A stretch of DNA of 45,277 nt from Chitinispirillales bacterium (GCA_031254455.1 JAIRUI010000129.1:1-45277), one strand, 5' to 3'. Positions 8,432-17,941 are shown, counted from the first letter of the stretch. The notes: a model not told the origin generated them from the letters alone. Program-made: numbers and translations.

Positions 8432-9397
8432 ATGTCAAAAGTTCGTATTGCCGTTGATATGTACGGCGGCGATAACGGAATTTCCGCCGTCGTTTGCGCC
8501 GTTTTGTCCGCAAGCGAAAAACTTGGCAATGAAGTAGGTTTTGTATTGTGCGGAGAACAGGACCGAATAATTGCGGAATTTTTGAAAATTCGTCCTGATT
8601 TTTCATTCGAGTCCGGCCGTTTTTCAATATGTAATTCACAGCCCGTTTCCGATATAAAAACAAACATTAGCAGAATTTGGCGGACACAGCCCGATTCTTC
8701 GATAGTTAAGTGTGTTTTATTGCAAAAAAACAAAGAGGCGTCAATATCCCTTTCCGCGGGAGACACCGGCGTACTTTATTCCGCAGCGTTGTTTTTGCTT
8801 GGGCGGGATCCGGGAATTGACAGGGCGGCTTTGGCGGTTGCAATCCCGACTGTTCGCGATAAATCGACGGTTTTGCTTGATGTAGGCGCAAACGCGGAAT
8901 GTTCGGCGAAACATTTGTTTCAATTTGCTGTTTTGGGAGAAAAGTATTACAAGAAAATAGCCGAAGAAAACAAAAAACCGAAAATTGGACTTTTGAACAT
9001 AGGCAACGAAACGTACAAAGGGACAATTACGGTAAAATATTCGGCGAAAATGATAAAAAAAAAATACGGGAAACAATTTATCGGTTTCGTTGAAGGCGGC
9101 GAAATATTTGAAGGTAAAGCCGACGTTATCGTTTGCGACGGATTTTGCGGAAACGCAATACTCAAAACGAGCGAGAGCTTGTATTACTTTATTCATAAGA
9201 AAATCGGCAATTTACTTCAGCCTGAAGCGATAGAAGAAATGCAGCTGTTCAACAAATCTACTTATGGCTGCGCGCCTATCTTAGGACTTAGAGGGAACGT
9301 TTTTAAGGCGCACGGAAATTCTTCCGCAGACGCGCTGTCTTGCGCAATTATAAAAGCAGTGGAATCGTCGGTAAACTATGAAACCGATAATTTATGA
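8432..9397 (+). CDS. plsX: Phosphate acyltransferase PlsX
   Basis: Makes acyl-phosphate from acyl-ACP for phospholipid synthesis at the membrane surface. 321 residues, normal length. Visible motifs: VDMYGGDNG at the N-terminus (usual form DAMGGDxaP), SAGDTGVLYSAALFLLGR, PGIDRAALA and LLDVGANAECS. It starts three bases after rpmF and overlaps rlmN by 20 bases. Confidence 0.93.
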   Translation: MSKVRIAVDMYGGDNGISAVVCAVLSASEKLGNEVGFVLCGEQDRIIAEFLKIRPDFSFESGRFSICNSQPVSDIKTNISRIWRTQPDSSIVKCVLLQKNKEASISLSAGDTGVLYSAALFLLGRDPGIDRAALAVAIPTVRDKSTVLLDVGANAECSAKHLFQFAVLGEKYYKKIAEENKKPKIGLLNIGNETYKGTITVKYSAKMIKKKYGKQFIGFVEGGEIFEGKADVIVCDGFCGNAILKTSESLYYFIHKKIGNLLQPEAIEEMQLFNKSTYGCAPILGLRGNVFKAHGNSSADALSCAIIKAVESSVNYETDNL

Positions 9398-10406
9398 TTA
9401 CAATCTTGATGAAATAATGCAAAAAGTCGTTAATTTCGGCGAGAAAAAATATCGTGCGAAACAGATTTTTGACGCACTTTTTCCTTGCGGCTTAAGTTCA
9501 ATTTATGATGTTAAAAACATTCCGAGAAATTTGCAGGAAAAATTTGAAAAAGAGTTTGAATACGTACCTGCCGAAACCATAGAAACAAAAGTTTCGTCAG
9601 TTGATAATTCAGTGAAATTCGTTCTTAAATTACTCGACGACTCAGTAATAGAATGCGTAATTCTGTCGGCGAAAGACAGAAAAACACTTTGTCTGTCAAG
9701 TCAAGCAGGGTGCGCTTTGGGCTGTGTTTTTTGCGAAACGGGGAAAATGGGTTTCAAACGAAATTTGTCGTCCGGCGAGATATTGTATCAAGCGATTGTT
9801 GCGAACAATTATTTGCGGAAATTCGGTAAAAAAATCACAAATATTGTGTTCATGGGGATGGGTGAGGCGCTTAGTAATTTTGAGAATTTTGAGAAAGCGT
9901 ACAACGTGATTGTCGATAAAAAAACGTTTGGAATCGGTACGAGAAAAATAACGGTCTCGACGGCGGGAGTAATCCCTAACATAAAAAAACTTATTGAAAA
10001 AAAGATCTCGATAGATTTGGCGATTTCACTCAATGCGTCGAACGATTCGGAGCGAAACGAAATCATGCCGATAAACAAAAAATATCCTGTAACGTCTCTT
10101 ATTGAGATTGCAAAAGAATACGCAAAAGACGGTAGTAGAGTCGTTATGTTTGAATATATTATGATTTCAAAGAAAAATGACGGCGATGAAAACGCGAAAC
10201 AACTTGCGGCATTGCTGAAAAATGTTCCATGCAAAGTAAATGTAATTCCGCTTAACGATTGTACTAATGATTTTGTTTGTTCTTCTGACGAGCGTATCGA
10301 GGAGTTTACAAAAATTCTTCATGAAGCCGGAATAAGAGTAACGGTTCGCCGAAGCGGCGGACGAGATATCGACGGAGCGTGCGGACAATTGGCGGGAAAA
10401 CACTAA
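9378..10406 (+). CDS. rlmN: Dual-specificity 23S rRNA/tRNA adenine-C2 methyltransferase RlmN
   Basis: Radical-SAM enzyme that methylates C2 of A2503 in 23S rRNA and A37 in some tRNAs. 342 residues. The iron-sulfur cysteines are C112, C116 and C119 in GCALGCVFCETGKMGF; the catalytic methyl-carrying cysteine is C335 in DGACGQLAGKH. Other family motifs are NIVFMGMGEAL and LAISLNA. The ATG lies inside plsX (20-base overlap). It is the last gene of the run that starts at lpxK. Confidence 0.95.
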   Translation: MKPIIYDYNLDEIMQKVVNFGEKKYRAKQIFDALFPCGLSSIYDVKNIPRNLQEKFEKEFEYVPAETIETKVSSVDNSVKFVLKLLDDSVIECVILSAKDRKTLCLSSQAGCALGCVFCETGKMGFKRNLSSGEILYQAIVANNYLRKFGKKITNIVFMGMGEALSNFENFEKAYNVIVDKKTFGIGTRKITVSTAGVIPNIKKLIEKKISIDLAISLNASNDSERNEIMPINKKYPVTSLIEIAKEYAKDGSRVVMFEYIMISKKNDGDENAKQLAALLKNVPCKVNVIPLNDCTNDFVCSSDERIEEFTKILHEAGIRVTVRRSGGRDIDGACGQLAGKH

Positions 10407-10823
10407 ACCTTTTATTTTGGATGTTGGTTTTCCACAATTTTTTACCCTTAATGAAATATCATTTCTCCCTTTGGTTTTTTTGGAAAATCACCTCGTATTT
10501 TTTTGAAACGGAGAATTTTAACTACAAGTTTTTAAAACGATGTCAATAAATTATTTGACCGCAATATGTAGTGGTTCTAATAATTAGAACTCTTGCCGGA
10601 ATTTTAAAGGAAAAACAAATTCTTTAAAATTTTATTAACAAGTTTTGAACATTTTTGTTGATAATTTCCGTGTTTTAAATTTACAAAACAAGATACAGCA
10701 TATTGTGTTTATGTTTTTATGCTATCCTATATTTTGTATTTTAATGTATAACTTTAAGGAATAAATCCTATCTCCGCTTAGGAAGCAAGATTTGAAAAAA
10801 AATGATAAAATTAGACAAGAAAT
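10407..10823. other. Non-coding stretch between rlmN and nrdD
   Basis: AT-rich with no supported ORF. It holds one isolated DnaA-box-like TTTTCCACA near 10427, a weak CCTA/TAGG hairpin near 10768, and the candidate regulator site listed separately. I see no clear terminator after rlmN. Confidence 0.6.
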
Positions 10824-10884
10824 TTTGGTTTTTTATCTAATTTTATAGTATATTTGCTAATGTGGTTGTAACTAAATATTGTGT
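10695..10884. promoter_or_regulatory. Two candidate NrdR-box-like sites upstream of nrdD
   Basis: ACAGCATATTGTGT at 10695-10708 and ACTAAATATTGTGT at 10871-10884 both resemble half or all of the NrdR box (ACAC-ATAT-TGTGT type) and share ATATTGTGTTTAT. The second lies just downstream of the predicted promoter. The spacing (176 bases) is larger than the classic tandem pair, so this is tentative. Confidence 0.3.
10824..10856 (+). promoter_or_regulatory. Bacteroidota-like promoter for nrdDG
   Basis: TTTG at 10824-10827 and TATATTTG (TAnnTTTG) at 10849-10856, 21 bases apart, fit the -33/-7 pattern of Bacteroidota housekeeping promoters. The same 11-mer TAGTATATTTG occurs before the helicase gene at 40300-40310. 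GGGAGG follows before the ATG at 10900. Confidence 0.45.
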
Positions 10885-10899
10885 TTATAGGGAGGAAAA

Positions 10900-13074
10900 A
10901 TGATTCGAACAGTTCGCAGAAGAGACGGGACTTTTGTCGCGTACGACAGACAGAAGATAGCGAACGCAATTTGGGGGGCGCTTCAAGCGACCGGCGGCGC
11001 AGACTTGCAATTGGCGCAGATTCTTGCAGAAAAAGCAGAAAAGGAAATCGGCGAAAAATTCAGCGAGAATTTAATTCCCGCAGTTGAGGACATTCAGGAT
11101 ATTGTAGAAGATGTTTTAATGAATAACGGCTACAATCACGTCGCCAGAGCTTATATTTCATACAGAAACCAACACATGAAGCGGCGTAACGCGAAAAAAC
11201 TAACCCTTGATATAAAAGAAACGTTTGACGGTTATCTAAAGAATACGAATTGGCGCGTAAAAGAAAATTCAAACGTCAATTATTCTATCGGCGGATTGAT
11301 TCTTCATATTTCAGGAGAAATGACGACAAACTATTGGCTTGACGAAATTTACACGGATAAAATTGCAAAATATCACAGAGAAGGCAGGTTTCATATTCAC
11401 GATTTGCAAATGTTTTCCGGTTATTGCGCGGGATGGTCTCTTCGTGATTTGATTCGTGAAGGCTTAGGCGGAGTCGAAGGAAAAATTGCGTCTGCGCCGG
11501 CGAAACACCTCTATACTATCGTTCAGCAAATGGTTAATTTTTTGGGATGCCTGCAAAACGAATGGGCGGGGGCGCAGGCGTTTTCCAGCGTCGATACGTT
11601 TTTGGCTCCATTCGTTTGGGTCGATAATTTGTCATACGAGCAAGTGAAGCAGGCGATACAATCGTTTGTATTTGACGTTAATATTCCGTCACGCTGGGGC
11701 TCGCAAGCGCCTTTCACAAACGTTACGTTCGATTGGGTCTGTCCAAACGACCTGAAAGACAGGGCGGCTGAAGTGGGAGGAAAAGCGCTTGAAAAGAAAT
11801 ACGGAGATTTCCAAAAAGAGATGGATATGATAAATCGTGCGTTTTTGGAAGTATTTCTTGAAGGCGATGCCAATAAACGCGGGTTTATGTATCCTATTCC
11901 TACTTATAACATAACAAAAGAGTTTAACTGGAACAGCGATAACGCAAAACTTCTTTGGGAAATGACGGGAAAATATGGAACGCCGTACTTTCAGAATTTC
12001 ATTAATTCGTCGCTTAAACCGGAAGACGTCCGTTCTATGTGCTGTAGATTACAACTGAGTTTGAAAGAACTTAACAAACGCGGCGGCGGACAGTTTGGAA
12101 GCGCTGAAATGACCGGTTCCGTAGGCGTAGTAACAATTAATCTGCCAAAAATAGGTTATTTGACCCAAGGAAATAAAAAAGCGTTTTTCAATTCGTTAGA
12201 CGAGTGTATGGACGTTGCTAAGGAATCTTTGGAAATTAAGCGCGGTACGGTTTTGCAACTTATCAACGAAGGTTTTTTCCCATATACAAAAAGATATTTG
12301 AGAGACCTGAAAGGCAGAGAAATAACGAACAAAGAAACCGGTAAGAAAATAAAGTTAAACGAACTGAGCAATCACTTTTCTACCATCGGAATTGTTGGAA
12401 TGAACGAGGCGTGCACAAACTTTATGGGTAAAAATATTCTTAATGAAGAAGCGCGCGAGTTTGCAAAAGAAGTTCTTAATCATATGAGAGATCGTTTGGT
12501 AATTTATCAGGAAGAGACAGGGAATTTTTATAATTTGGAAGCGACTCCGTGTGAAGGAACTTCTCATCGTCTTGCGGGAATCGACAGAGAATTATATCTT
12601 GAAATGGAGATCCCGGGCGGCGAAAATCCCTATTACACAAATTCTACGCAATTGCCTGTTGAGGCGACCGATGATATTTTTGAGGCTCTGAATATGCAGG
12701 ATGAATTGCAAACGCTCTATACCGGAGGAACAGTGATTCACGGATTTATCGGAGAAGCGATTGAAGATACTTCGGCGGTAAGCGGTTTGGTGAAAAAAAT
12801 TGCAAGCCGTTACAAACTTCCGTATTTTACAATTTCACCTACTTACTCGGTTTGCAGCACTCACGGGTATTTAACGGGCGAACAGACGAAATGTCATTGC
12901 GGAAAAGATACGGAGGTCTATTCGCGAATCGTAGGTTATTATCGTCCCGTTAAAAATTGGAATAAAGGCAAAAGAGCGGAATACGACAACCGCAAGTTGT
13001 ACAAATCGAAAACGGCGAATTTTTCATTGCCGGAGTGTAAAGAAGCGGTTCAAATGGAGACGGTTTTGGCGTGA
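10900..13074 (+). CDS. nrdD: Anaerobic (class III) ribonucleoside-triphosphate reductase
   Basis: Oxygen-sensitive glycyl-radical enzyme that makes deoxynucleotides from NTPs. 724 residues. An ATP-cone regulatory domain fills about residues 1-95. The catalytic barrel includes the SMCCRLQLS region. The C-terminal zinc site is C652, H655, C665 and C667. The radical glycine is G679 in SRIVGYYRPV, as in the Thermotoga-like NrdD branch. Upstream lies a dedicated promoter and possible NrdR sites. It overlaps nrdG by GTGA, the usual arrangement with its activase. It implies growth without oxygen. Confidence 0.95.
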   Translation: MIRTVRRRDGTFVAYDRQKIANAIWGALQATGGADLQLAQILAEKAEKEIGEKFSENLIPAVEDIQDIVEDVLMNNGYNHVARAYISYRNQHMKRRNAKKLTLDIKETFDGYLKNTNWRVKENSNVNYSIGGLILHISGEMTTNYWLDEIYTDKIAKYHREGRFHIHDLQMFSGYCAGWSLRDLIREGLGGVEGKIASAPAKHLYTIVQQMVNFLGCLQNEWAGAQAFSSVDTFLAPFVWVDNLSYEQVKQAIQSFVFDVNIPSRWGSQAPFTNVTFDWVCPNDLKDRAAEVGGKALEKKYGDFQKEMDMINRAFLEVFLEGDANKRGFMYPIPTYNITKEFNWNSDNAKLLWEMTGKYGTPYFQNFINSSLKPEDVRSMCCRLQLSLKELNKRGGGQFGSAEMTGSVGVVTINLPKIGYLTQGNKKAFFNSLDECMDVAKESLEIKRGTVLQLINEGFFPYTKRYLRDLKGREITNKETGKKIKLNELSNHFSTIGIVGMNEACTNFMGKNILNEEAREFAKEVLNHMRDRLVIYQEETGNFYNLEATPCEGTSHRLAGIDRELYLEMEIPGGENPYYTNSTQLPVEATDDIFEALNMQDELQTLYTGGTVIHGFIGEAIEDTSAVSGLVKKIASRYKLPYFTISPTYSVCSTHGYLTGEQTKCHCGKDTEVYSRIVGYYRPVKNWNKGKRAEYDNRKLYKSKTANFSLPECKEAVQMETVLA

Positions 13075-13805
13075 GTTCGGTTTTCAACGGAATTTGCGGC
13101 TTAAACAAATTTTCAGGCAACGATTTTCCGGGGGCGGTTTCGGCTGTCCTTTTTTATTCGGATTGCAATTTACGATGTCCGTATTGCCAAAATCCCGATA
13201 TAGTTTTGGGGAATATAAAGCCGATTGATTATGACGAATTAGACGATTTTTTGAGAAAACGCCGTCATGATATTGACGGAATTGTGATAACCGGCGGCGA
13301 GCCGACTATAAACAAGAATCTTCCGCCGCTTATAGATTACATAAGAACGTTCGGTTACAAGATTAAACTTGACACTAACGGCTTGAATCCGGCGATTCTA
13401 AAAAACTGCGCCCCGGATTATTTGGCTTTGGACATAAAAACGACAGCAAAAAAATATGAGTATATTTTGGGTTCGGATTTGAGTGAAAGCCAAATTAAAG
13501 AAAACTTGCAAAGAACCGTTTCGTTCATCAAAAAACACAACGGTGAACTGCGAATTACCGTCGCGCCCAAAGTCATAGAAATAAACGATTTTGAAGAAAT
13601 TGCCGAATATTGTTCGGGAATGAATGTTTTTTTGCAAAAATTTCGGACAAAATTTGAGATATTGAATAAGAATTTTTTTGAAGGTAAAACTTGCGACGAC
13701 AGTTTTTTACACGAATTAAAAAATTATTTGGAAAAATCGGCAAAAAGCGTTAAAATAAGAAATTACGGCGAAAATTCAAAAGTCAGCGATAAAAAGCACG
13801 GTTAA
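13071..13805 (+). CDS. nrdG: Anaerobic ribonucleotide reductase activating protein NrdG
   Basis: Radical-SAM activase that installs the glycyl radical on NrdD. 244 residues with the cluster cysteines C32, C36 and C39 in SDCNLRCPYCQNP, the SAM-binding GGEP at 75-78 and a later LDTNGLNP motif. The GTG start overlaps the nrdD stop by four bases, so the pair is translationally coupled. Confidence 0.93.
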   Translation: MSSVFNGICGLNKFSGNDFPGAVSAVLFYSDCNLRCPYCQNPDIVLGNIKPIDYDELDDFLRKRRHDIDGIVITGGEPTINKNLPPLIDYIRTFGYKIKLDTNGLNPAILKNCAPDYLALDIKTTAKKYEYILGSDLSESQIKENLQRTVSFIKKHNGELRITVAPKVIEINDFEEIAEYCSGMNVFLQKFRTKFEILNKNFFEGKTCDDSFLHELKNYLEKSAKSVKIRNYGENSKVSDKKHG

Positions 13806-13823
13806 AATGTAAACAGGCTTTTT
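13791..13823 (+). terminator. Possible terminator after nrdG
   Basis: AAAAAGC at 13791-13797 can pair with GCTTTTT at 13817-13823 across a 19-base loop, leaving a T run on the 3' side. The loop is long and the stem short, so this is weak. Confidence 0.25.
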
Positions 13824-13983
13824 GGCTTGCGGTCTGTTATACTATTGAAACACGCGGAAGATGTACTTTAACGATAAAATGATACCTTAAAGCTGAAAAA
13901 ACTTTTATAATATTATTTTTGCTTCAAGATAAGTTAAGCATTTATTATTTTTATGCTGAAAATCTAAAAAAACGGAGTAAATT

Positions 13984-14448
13984 ATGCCGAAAATTATCGA
14001 AGGAATGTTAGGCGGAAGCGGAAAAAAATTTGCAATAGCGGTAAGCAGATTCAACGAATTAATTACGAAGAAACTGCTTGACGGAACGCTTGACGGGCTT
14101 GTCCGGCATGGAGTAAATTCCGACGATATAACGGTTGTCTGGACGCCGGGAGCGTTTGAAATTCCGTTTGTTGCAAAAAAATTGGCGCTTTCTAAAAAAT
14201 ATGACGCCGTTATCGCCGTCGCCGCGGTTATCCGCGGAAGTACGCCGCATTTTGATTTTGTATCTGCGGAAATTTCCAAAGGAATCGCCGCAGTTTCGCT
14301 TGAATCGCAGATTCCTGTAATTTTTGGAGTTCTTACTACGGACTCTATAGAGCAGGCGATTGAAAGAGCGGGAACGAAAGCGGGCAACAAAGGTTTTGAC
14401 GCCGCAATGACCGCGATTGAAATGGCTGATTTGTCGACGAAATTGTAA
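13984..14448 (+). CDS. ribH: 6,7-dimethyl-8-ribityllumazine synthase
   Basis: Penultimate enzyme of riboflavin synthesis; joins the ribityl-pyrimidine with dihydroxybutanone phosphate in a cytoplasmic capsid-like assembly. 154 residues with SRFNE at 21-25, PGAFEIP at 55-61 and the catalytic H89 in IRGSTPHFDFV; the C-terminal NKGFDAA segment is also typical. It is followed 12 bases later by nusB, a common pairing. I see no FMN riboswitch upstream. Confidence 0.95.
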   Translation: MPKIIEGMLGGSGKKFAIAVSRFNELITKKLLDGTLDGLVRHGVNSDDITVVWTPGAFEIPFVAKKLALSKKYDAVIAVAAVIRGSTPHFDFVSAEISKGIAAVSLESQIPVIFGVLTTDSIEQAIERAGTKAGNKGFDAAMTAIEMADLSTKL

Positions 14449-14460
14449 AAAAGGAATTTT

Positions 14461-14991
14461 ATGCGCCCCTCTATGAGCAAAACCGAAAGAAGACAATCGA
14501 GAATTTTGGCTTTGCAAGTGTTTTTTTGTTATGAACAGCAGGGCTTTGAAAGCTCTATAGAAGATGTTTTTGAACGAGTCGTTTCGCTTTCGGACGTGGA
14601 AAAAACTACAGAAGAATACATACAAGAACAAGAAAACGGAGAAATTAAAAAAATTCTTCAAACTGCGGCGGACAGTCCGTCAACGCTTAATGAAAACGTT
14701 AAAAATTATGCTCTTGAGATTGTAAAATTTGCGGCTCAAAATCTAAGAGCGACAGACGTAATACTTTCAAAATACGCACATAGCTGGTCGTTTGAACGTA
14801 TGAGTGCGATGGATAGAAACTTGCTTAGAATCGCCGTTGCCGAATTAGACGAAAAATTTGCCGTTCCGCCGCCGGTTGTAATAAACGAGGCGATAGAAAT
14901 AGCAAAAATTTTTGGAACGGACGATTCCGCAAAATTTGTAAATGCGATTTTAGACAAAATTAAATATGAAATTTTAACCAAAAATAAATAG
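14461..14991 (+). CDS. nusB: Transcription antitermination protein NusB
   Basis: All-helical RNA-binding factor that with NusE (S10) assembles the rRNA antitermination complex. 176 residues; N-terminal SRILALQVFF and C-terminal AIEIAKIFGTDDSAKFVNAIL are the family signatures. A 30-residue acidic insertion near 45-70 makes it longer than the usual 140-150. AAGGA stands six bases before the ATG at 14461; a start at 14473 is possible. Confidence 0.92.
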   Translation: MRPSMSKTERRQSRILALQVFFCYEQQGFESSIEDVFERVVSLSDVEKTTEEYIQEQENGEIKKILQTAADSPSTLNENVKNYALEIVKFAAQNLRATDVILSKYAHSWSFERMSAMDRNLLRIAVAELDEKFAVPPPVVINEAIEIAKIFGTDDSAKFVNAILDKIKYEILTKNK

Positions 14992-14999
14992 GAGTTTTT

Positions 15000-17747
15000 A
15001 TGGTAAAGCAGGCAAAACTTATTGAAAATCTTGTTGGAGCGCTGGTTTTTCTTATAGCGTTGGCGACGTTTTTTTTCACGATTGCGCCGACGGTTTCGTT
15101 TTGGGACTGTGGAGAATACATAGCGGCGAGTTATACTTTGGGTATTCCGCATCCGCCCGGCAATCCGCTTTACATTTTGGTCGCACGTATTTTCACGATA
15201 ATATTTTTCTGGACGCAGCAGGTCGCGTTTAGAATAAATTTACTTTCGGTCGTAACGGCGGCGGTTACGGCGTTTTTTCTCTATAAAATTATTGTATTTT
15301 CTATGAAAGACTGGTTCGGCGAACTTGACGAGCGATGGAAAATCGCGACTGTCAGTATTTCCGGATTTGTCGGCGCGCTTTTTGGGGTTTTCAATTACAC
15401 TTTTTGGTTTTCGGCTGTGGAAAGTTCGGTTTATATTCCAGCGATTTTGACGATAGTTCTTAACGTTTATATAGTTCTTATTTGGTCAAAATCCAAAGAA
15501 GAAAACCGTGACAGATATTTGATTCTATTCGCGTATTTGGCGTTTTTGGGTATCGGACTTCACATGATGGCGATGTTTGCGCTGATGCCGATATTTTTGT
15601 ATATTTTGCTTGTCGATAAAACAAAACTTACCGATTGGCGTTTGTGGGGCGTCGCGTTACTGCTCGGTTCAATAGTTTATAGTATGGCGGCGTTTTTCTT
15701 TGTAGTTCCGGTACTTTTGGTTATGTCGGCGATTTACGGTTTCGTTCCGCAAAAAGAGGCGAAAATCATTTCTCCGTTCGTGGGCGCGATAACGCTTTTT
15801 GTGATGTTTAAACTTCTTGTCACCCCCGAAAATTCCGACGATATCGGGATGATAACGCTTGTTTCGATTACGCTTATAATATTTTCGGTCGTAAACGCCG
15901 CGTCTAACGACAGGGATTGCGAAAAAAAATGGAAATTTGCGTTTTTAATCGTGCTGTTTTCTCTTCTTGGATTTTCCGTTCACGCATATATCCCTATTCG
16001 CTCGTCTCTTGAACCGATTATCGATGAAAATCATCCTGTCGTTGAGATGAAAAACGGTAAATTGGAATGGGACGCTTTCAGAGGATTTTTGGAAAGAAAA
16101 CAATACGGCAGCGAGTCTATGATAACCAGAATGTTTCATCGAAGAGGCGCGCTTGGAACGCAGTTCGGCGTTGATTCTCATATGGGTTACGGCGGATTTC
16201 ACATAACGCAGTTTTTCCATTTTGGCGAAAGTATCGTAAGCGATAGAACCGCCGACGACAGAAATTCGATTTTGGGTGAAAATAATTTTTTTAAAAGGTC
16301 GTGGATTTTGCTTATATATTTAATCCCGACATTTTTTATGCTTTGGGGTTGGAAATACTGGTTTGAAAAAGATCGTAATAAGGCGATTTTGTTTGTGTCT
16401 TTGTTTTTGATTACAACGGTTGCGATGGTGCTTTATATGAATTTTTCCGACGGGAAACACTCGGAAAAAGCCGAATATGAACATTGGGTCAATGCGGGCA
16501 AACCCGGTCCGATGCCGACGGTTCATCGGGAAGTACGCGAGCGGGATTACTTTTTTACGCCCGGATTTATGTTTTTTGGGCTTTGGATAGGGCTTGCGGC
16601 AGGTGCGCTTTTGCATAGAAGTTTTACTTCAAAGAACAAAATAGATAGAAAATTTGCGCAGGTTTTAGCGGTTTTGTTTTGTGCGTCGCCGGCGTTGCCT
16701 TTTGTGCAAAATTACAAGGAAAACAATCGCGCAAACGACTGGATTCCATACGATTACGCCTATAATCTGTTAATGTCTTGTGAAAAAGACGGCATAATTT
16801 TCACCAACGGCGACAACGACACTTTCCCGCTTTGGTTTTTGCAAGAGGCGGAAGGAATTCGCAAAGACGTCAGAGTCGTAAATTTGAGCTTAGCGAACAC
16901 ATCCTGGTATATTAAACAGCTTAAACGGCTTGAACCGAAAGCGCCGATAAGTTATTCTGAAAGCGACATAGAAACCGGAAGAGTGGCGCATCAAAGAAAT
17001 CCGCTCAAAAATCCGACAAAATATTCGCTTCCAGAGGCAAAAATCGACATCATTCTTCCATCGCCGGACGAACTTCCTATTTGGCGTATTCAGGATTTGC
17101 TGGTCGTAAATATTATTGACGCGAATGCGTGGAAAAAACCGATTTATTTTTCATCGACCGTCAGCGACGATAACATGATGGGATTTTCACCGTATCTCAA
17201 ATTTGAAGGAATGGTAAGCCGTGTGATGAATACCCCAGTAGAGTCAAGCGATTACATAAATTTTGACAGGACGAAACTTCTTTTGGACGAAATTTACCAG
17301 TTTAGAAGTTTGGGCGACAATTCGACGCCTATGAGTGAAACTGCGCGCAGAATGATGTATAATTATTCGGCGGTATTTATTCAGTATTCGCACGGGCTTC
17401 GCTCAAAACTTGCTAGGATAAAGCGCCAAATTAATAATATTGACAATCAAATTACTTCGGCTGATATTGCAAAAGCGGACTTTACGGGAATAAAACAAAC
17501 GTTTGAGACGCAAAAGGATTCGCTTGTTTCTGCTCATAAAGAGGTTTTAGAAGAAATAATAAACAAATTGGACAAATGTGTCGCGTTGATGCCGTGGGAC
17601 GAACGTCCAAGAGGTTTTCGTCACGAATTTTTGATGGAACAAGAATTATACGATTTGGCGGGAAAACGCCTTGACGAGGCGCTGAAAATAGAGCCGAACA
17701 ACCGCTATTATCTTCGCTGGAAAGAGGATTTGGATAGGAGAGGATAA
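15000..17747 (+). CDS. DUF2723 polytopic membrane protein (TMEM260-like)
   Basis: 915 residues. The N-terminal 250 residues are the DUF2723 domain, with a first membrane helix followed by the signature TVSFWDCGEYIAASY and GIPHPPGNPLY, in the position of the catalytic loop of GT-C glycosyltransferases. Around ten membrane helices run to about residue 570. A soluble C-terminal part follows with TNGDNDTFPLW and a TPR-like end. The family is frequent in Bacteroidota and relatives and is related to O-mannosyltransferases; the substrate is unknown. Its last codons and stop are part of a stretch duplicated in front of wzx. Confidence 0.85.
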   Translation: MVKQAKLIENLVGALVFLIALATFFFTIAPTVSFWDCGEYIAASYTLGIPHPPGNPLYILVARIFTIIFFWTQQVAFRINLLSVVTAAVTAFFLYKIIVFSMKDWFGELDERWKIATVSISGFVGALFGVFNYTFWFSAVESSVYIPAILTIVLNVYIVLIWSKSKEENRDRYLILFAYLAFLGIGLHMMAMFALMPIFLYILLVDKTKLTDWRLWGVALLLGSIVYSMAAFFFVVPVLLVMSAIYGFVPQKEAKIISPFVGAITLFVMFKLLVTPENSDDIGMITLVSITLIIFSVVNAASNDRDCEKKWKFAFLIVLFSLLGFSVHAYIPIRSSLEPIIDENHPVVEMKNGKLEWDAFRGFLERKQYGSESMITRMFHRRGALGTQFGVDSHMGYGGFHITQFFHFGESIVSDRTADDRNSILGENNFFKRSWILLIYLIPTFFMLWGWKYWFEKDRNKAILFVSLFLITTVAMVLYMNFSDGKHSEKAEYEHWVNAGKPGPMPTVHREVRERDYFFTPGFMFFGLWIGLAAGALLHRSFTSKNKIDRKFAQVLAVLFCASPALPFVQNYKENNRANDWIPYDYAYNLLMSCEKDGIIFTNGDNDTFPLWFLQEAEGIRKDVRVVNLSLANTSWYIKQLKRLEPKAPISYSESDIETGRVAHQRNPLKNPTKYSLPEAKIDIILPSPDELPIWRIQDLLVVNIIDANAWKKPIYFSSTVSDDNMMGFSPYLKFEGMVSRVMNTPVESSDYINFDRTKLLLDEIYQFRSLGDNSTPMSETARRMMYNYSAVFIQYSHGLRSKLARIKRQINNIDNQITSADIAKADFTGIKQTFETQKDSLVSAHKEVLEEIINKLDKCVALMPWDERPRGFRHEFLMEQELYDLAGKRLDEALKIEPNNRYYLRWKEDLDRRG

Positions 17748-17759
17748 TATTAATTTAAA

Positions 17760-17858
17760 GTGTCCAATTCCGAGAATAACAAAAGAATAGTGAAAAATAC
17801 GTCGGCATTATTTTTTTTCAAAAACAATAGTAATAAAAATGTCGTTTTTTATTTTTGA
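17760..17858 (+). pseudogene. Orphan copy of the wzx 5' end
   Basis: Directly after the DUF2723 gene a 32-codon frame starts at GTG and reads VSNSENNKRIVKNTSAL, identical at 14 of 17 positions to the flippase start at 19839. By hand alignment 42 of the first 51 bases match, and similarity extends upstream (GGATAATATT) and further downstream at lower level. It ends in TGA at 17858. I read it as the abandoned 5' end of the flippase gene, displaced by insertion of the ATPase/ORF6N genes. Confidence 0.75.
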
Positions 17859-17870
17859 ATATATTATTTT

Positions 17871-17930
17871 GAGTAGAAATTACAAGCATATTGAGTAGAA
17901 ATTACAAGCATATTGAGTAAAAGTTACAAG
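17871..17930. repeat. 22-bp tandem repeats upstream of the DUF4143 ATPase gene
   Basis: Two exact copies of a 22-base unit beginning GAGTAGAAATTACAAG start at 17871 and 17893; a third, diverged partial copy (GAGTAAAAGTTACAAG) starts at 17915. They end immediately before the Shine-Dalgarno of the ATPase gene. The regular two-turn spacing suits a protein-binding array such as an autoregulatory operator; that is inference. Confidence 0.85.
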
Positions 17931-17941
17931 AGAAGGATGTG

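Noticed and set aside
9055..9064. A10 run in plsX as another contingency tract
   Set aside because: The gene is intact and essential-type, and A runs of this length are expected in AT-rich DNA.
13923..13939. 17-mer TTCAAGATAAGTTAAGC shared with 35321-35337
   Set aside because: One exact 17-base match between two AT-rich intergenic stretches is close to what chance allows in 45 kb, and the flanks do not agree.
13806..13983. FMN riboswitch before ribH
   Set aside because: The conserved RFN element (AGGGGC..., GGTGAAATTCC) is absent.
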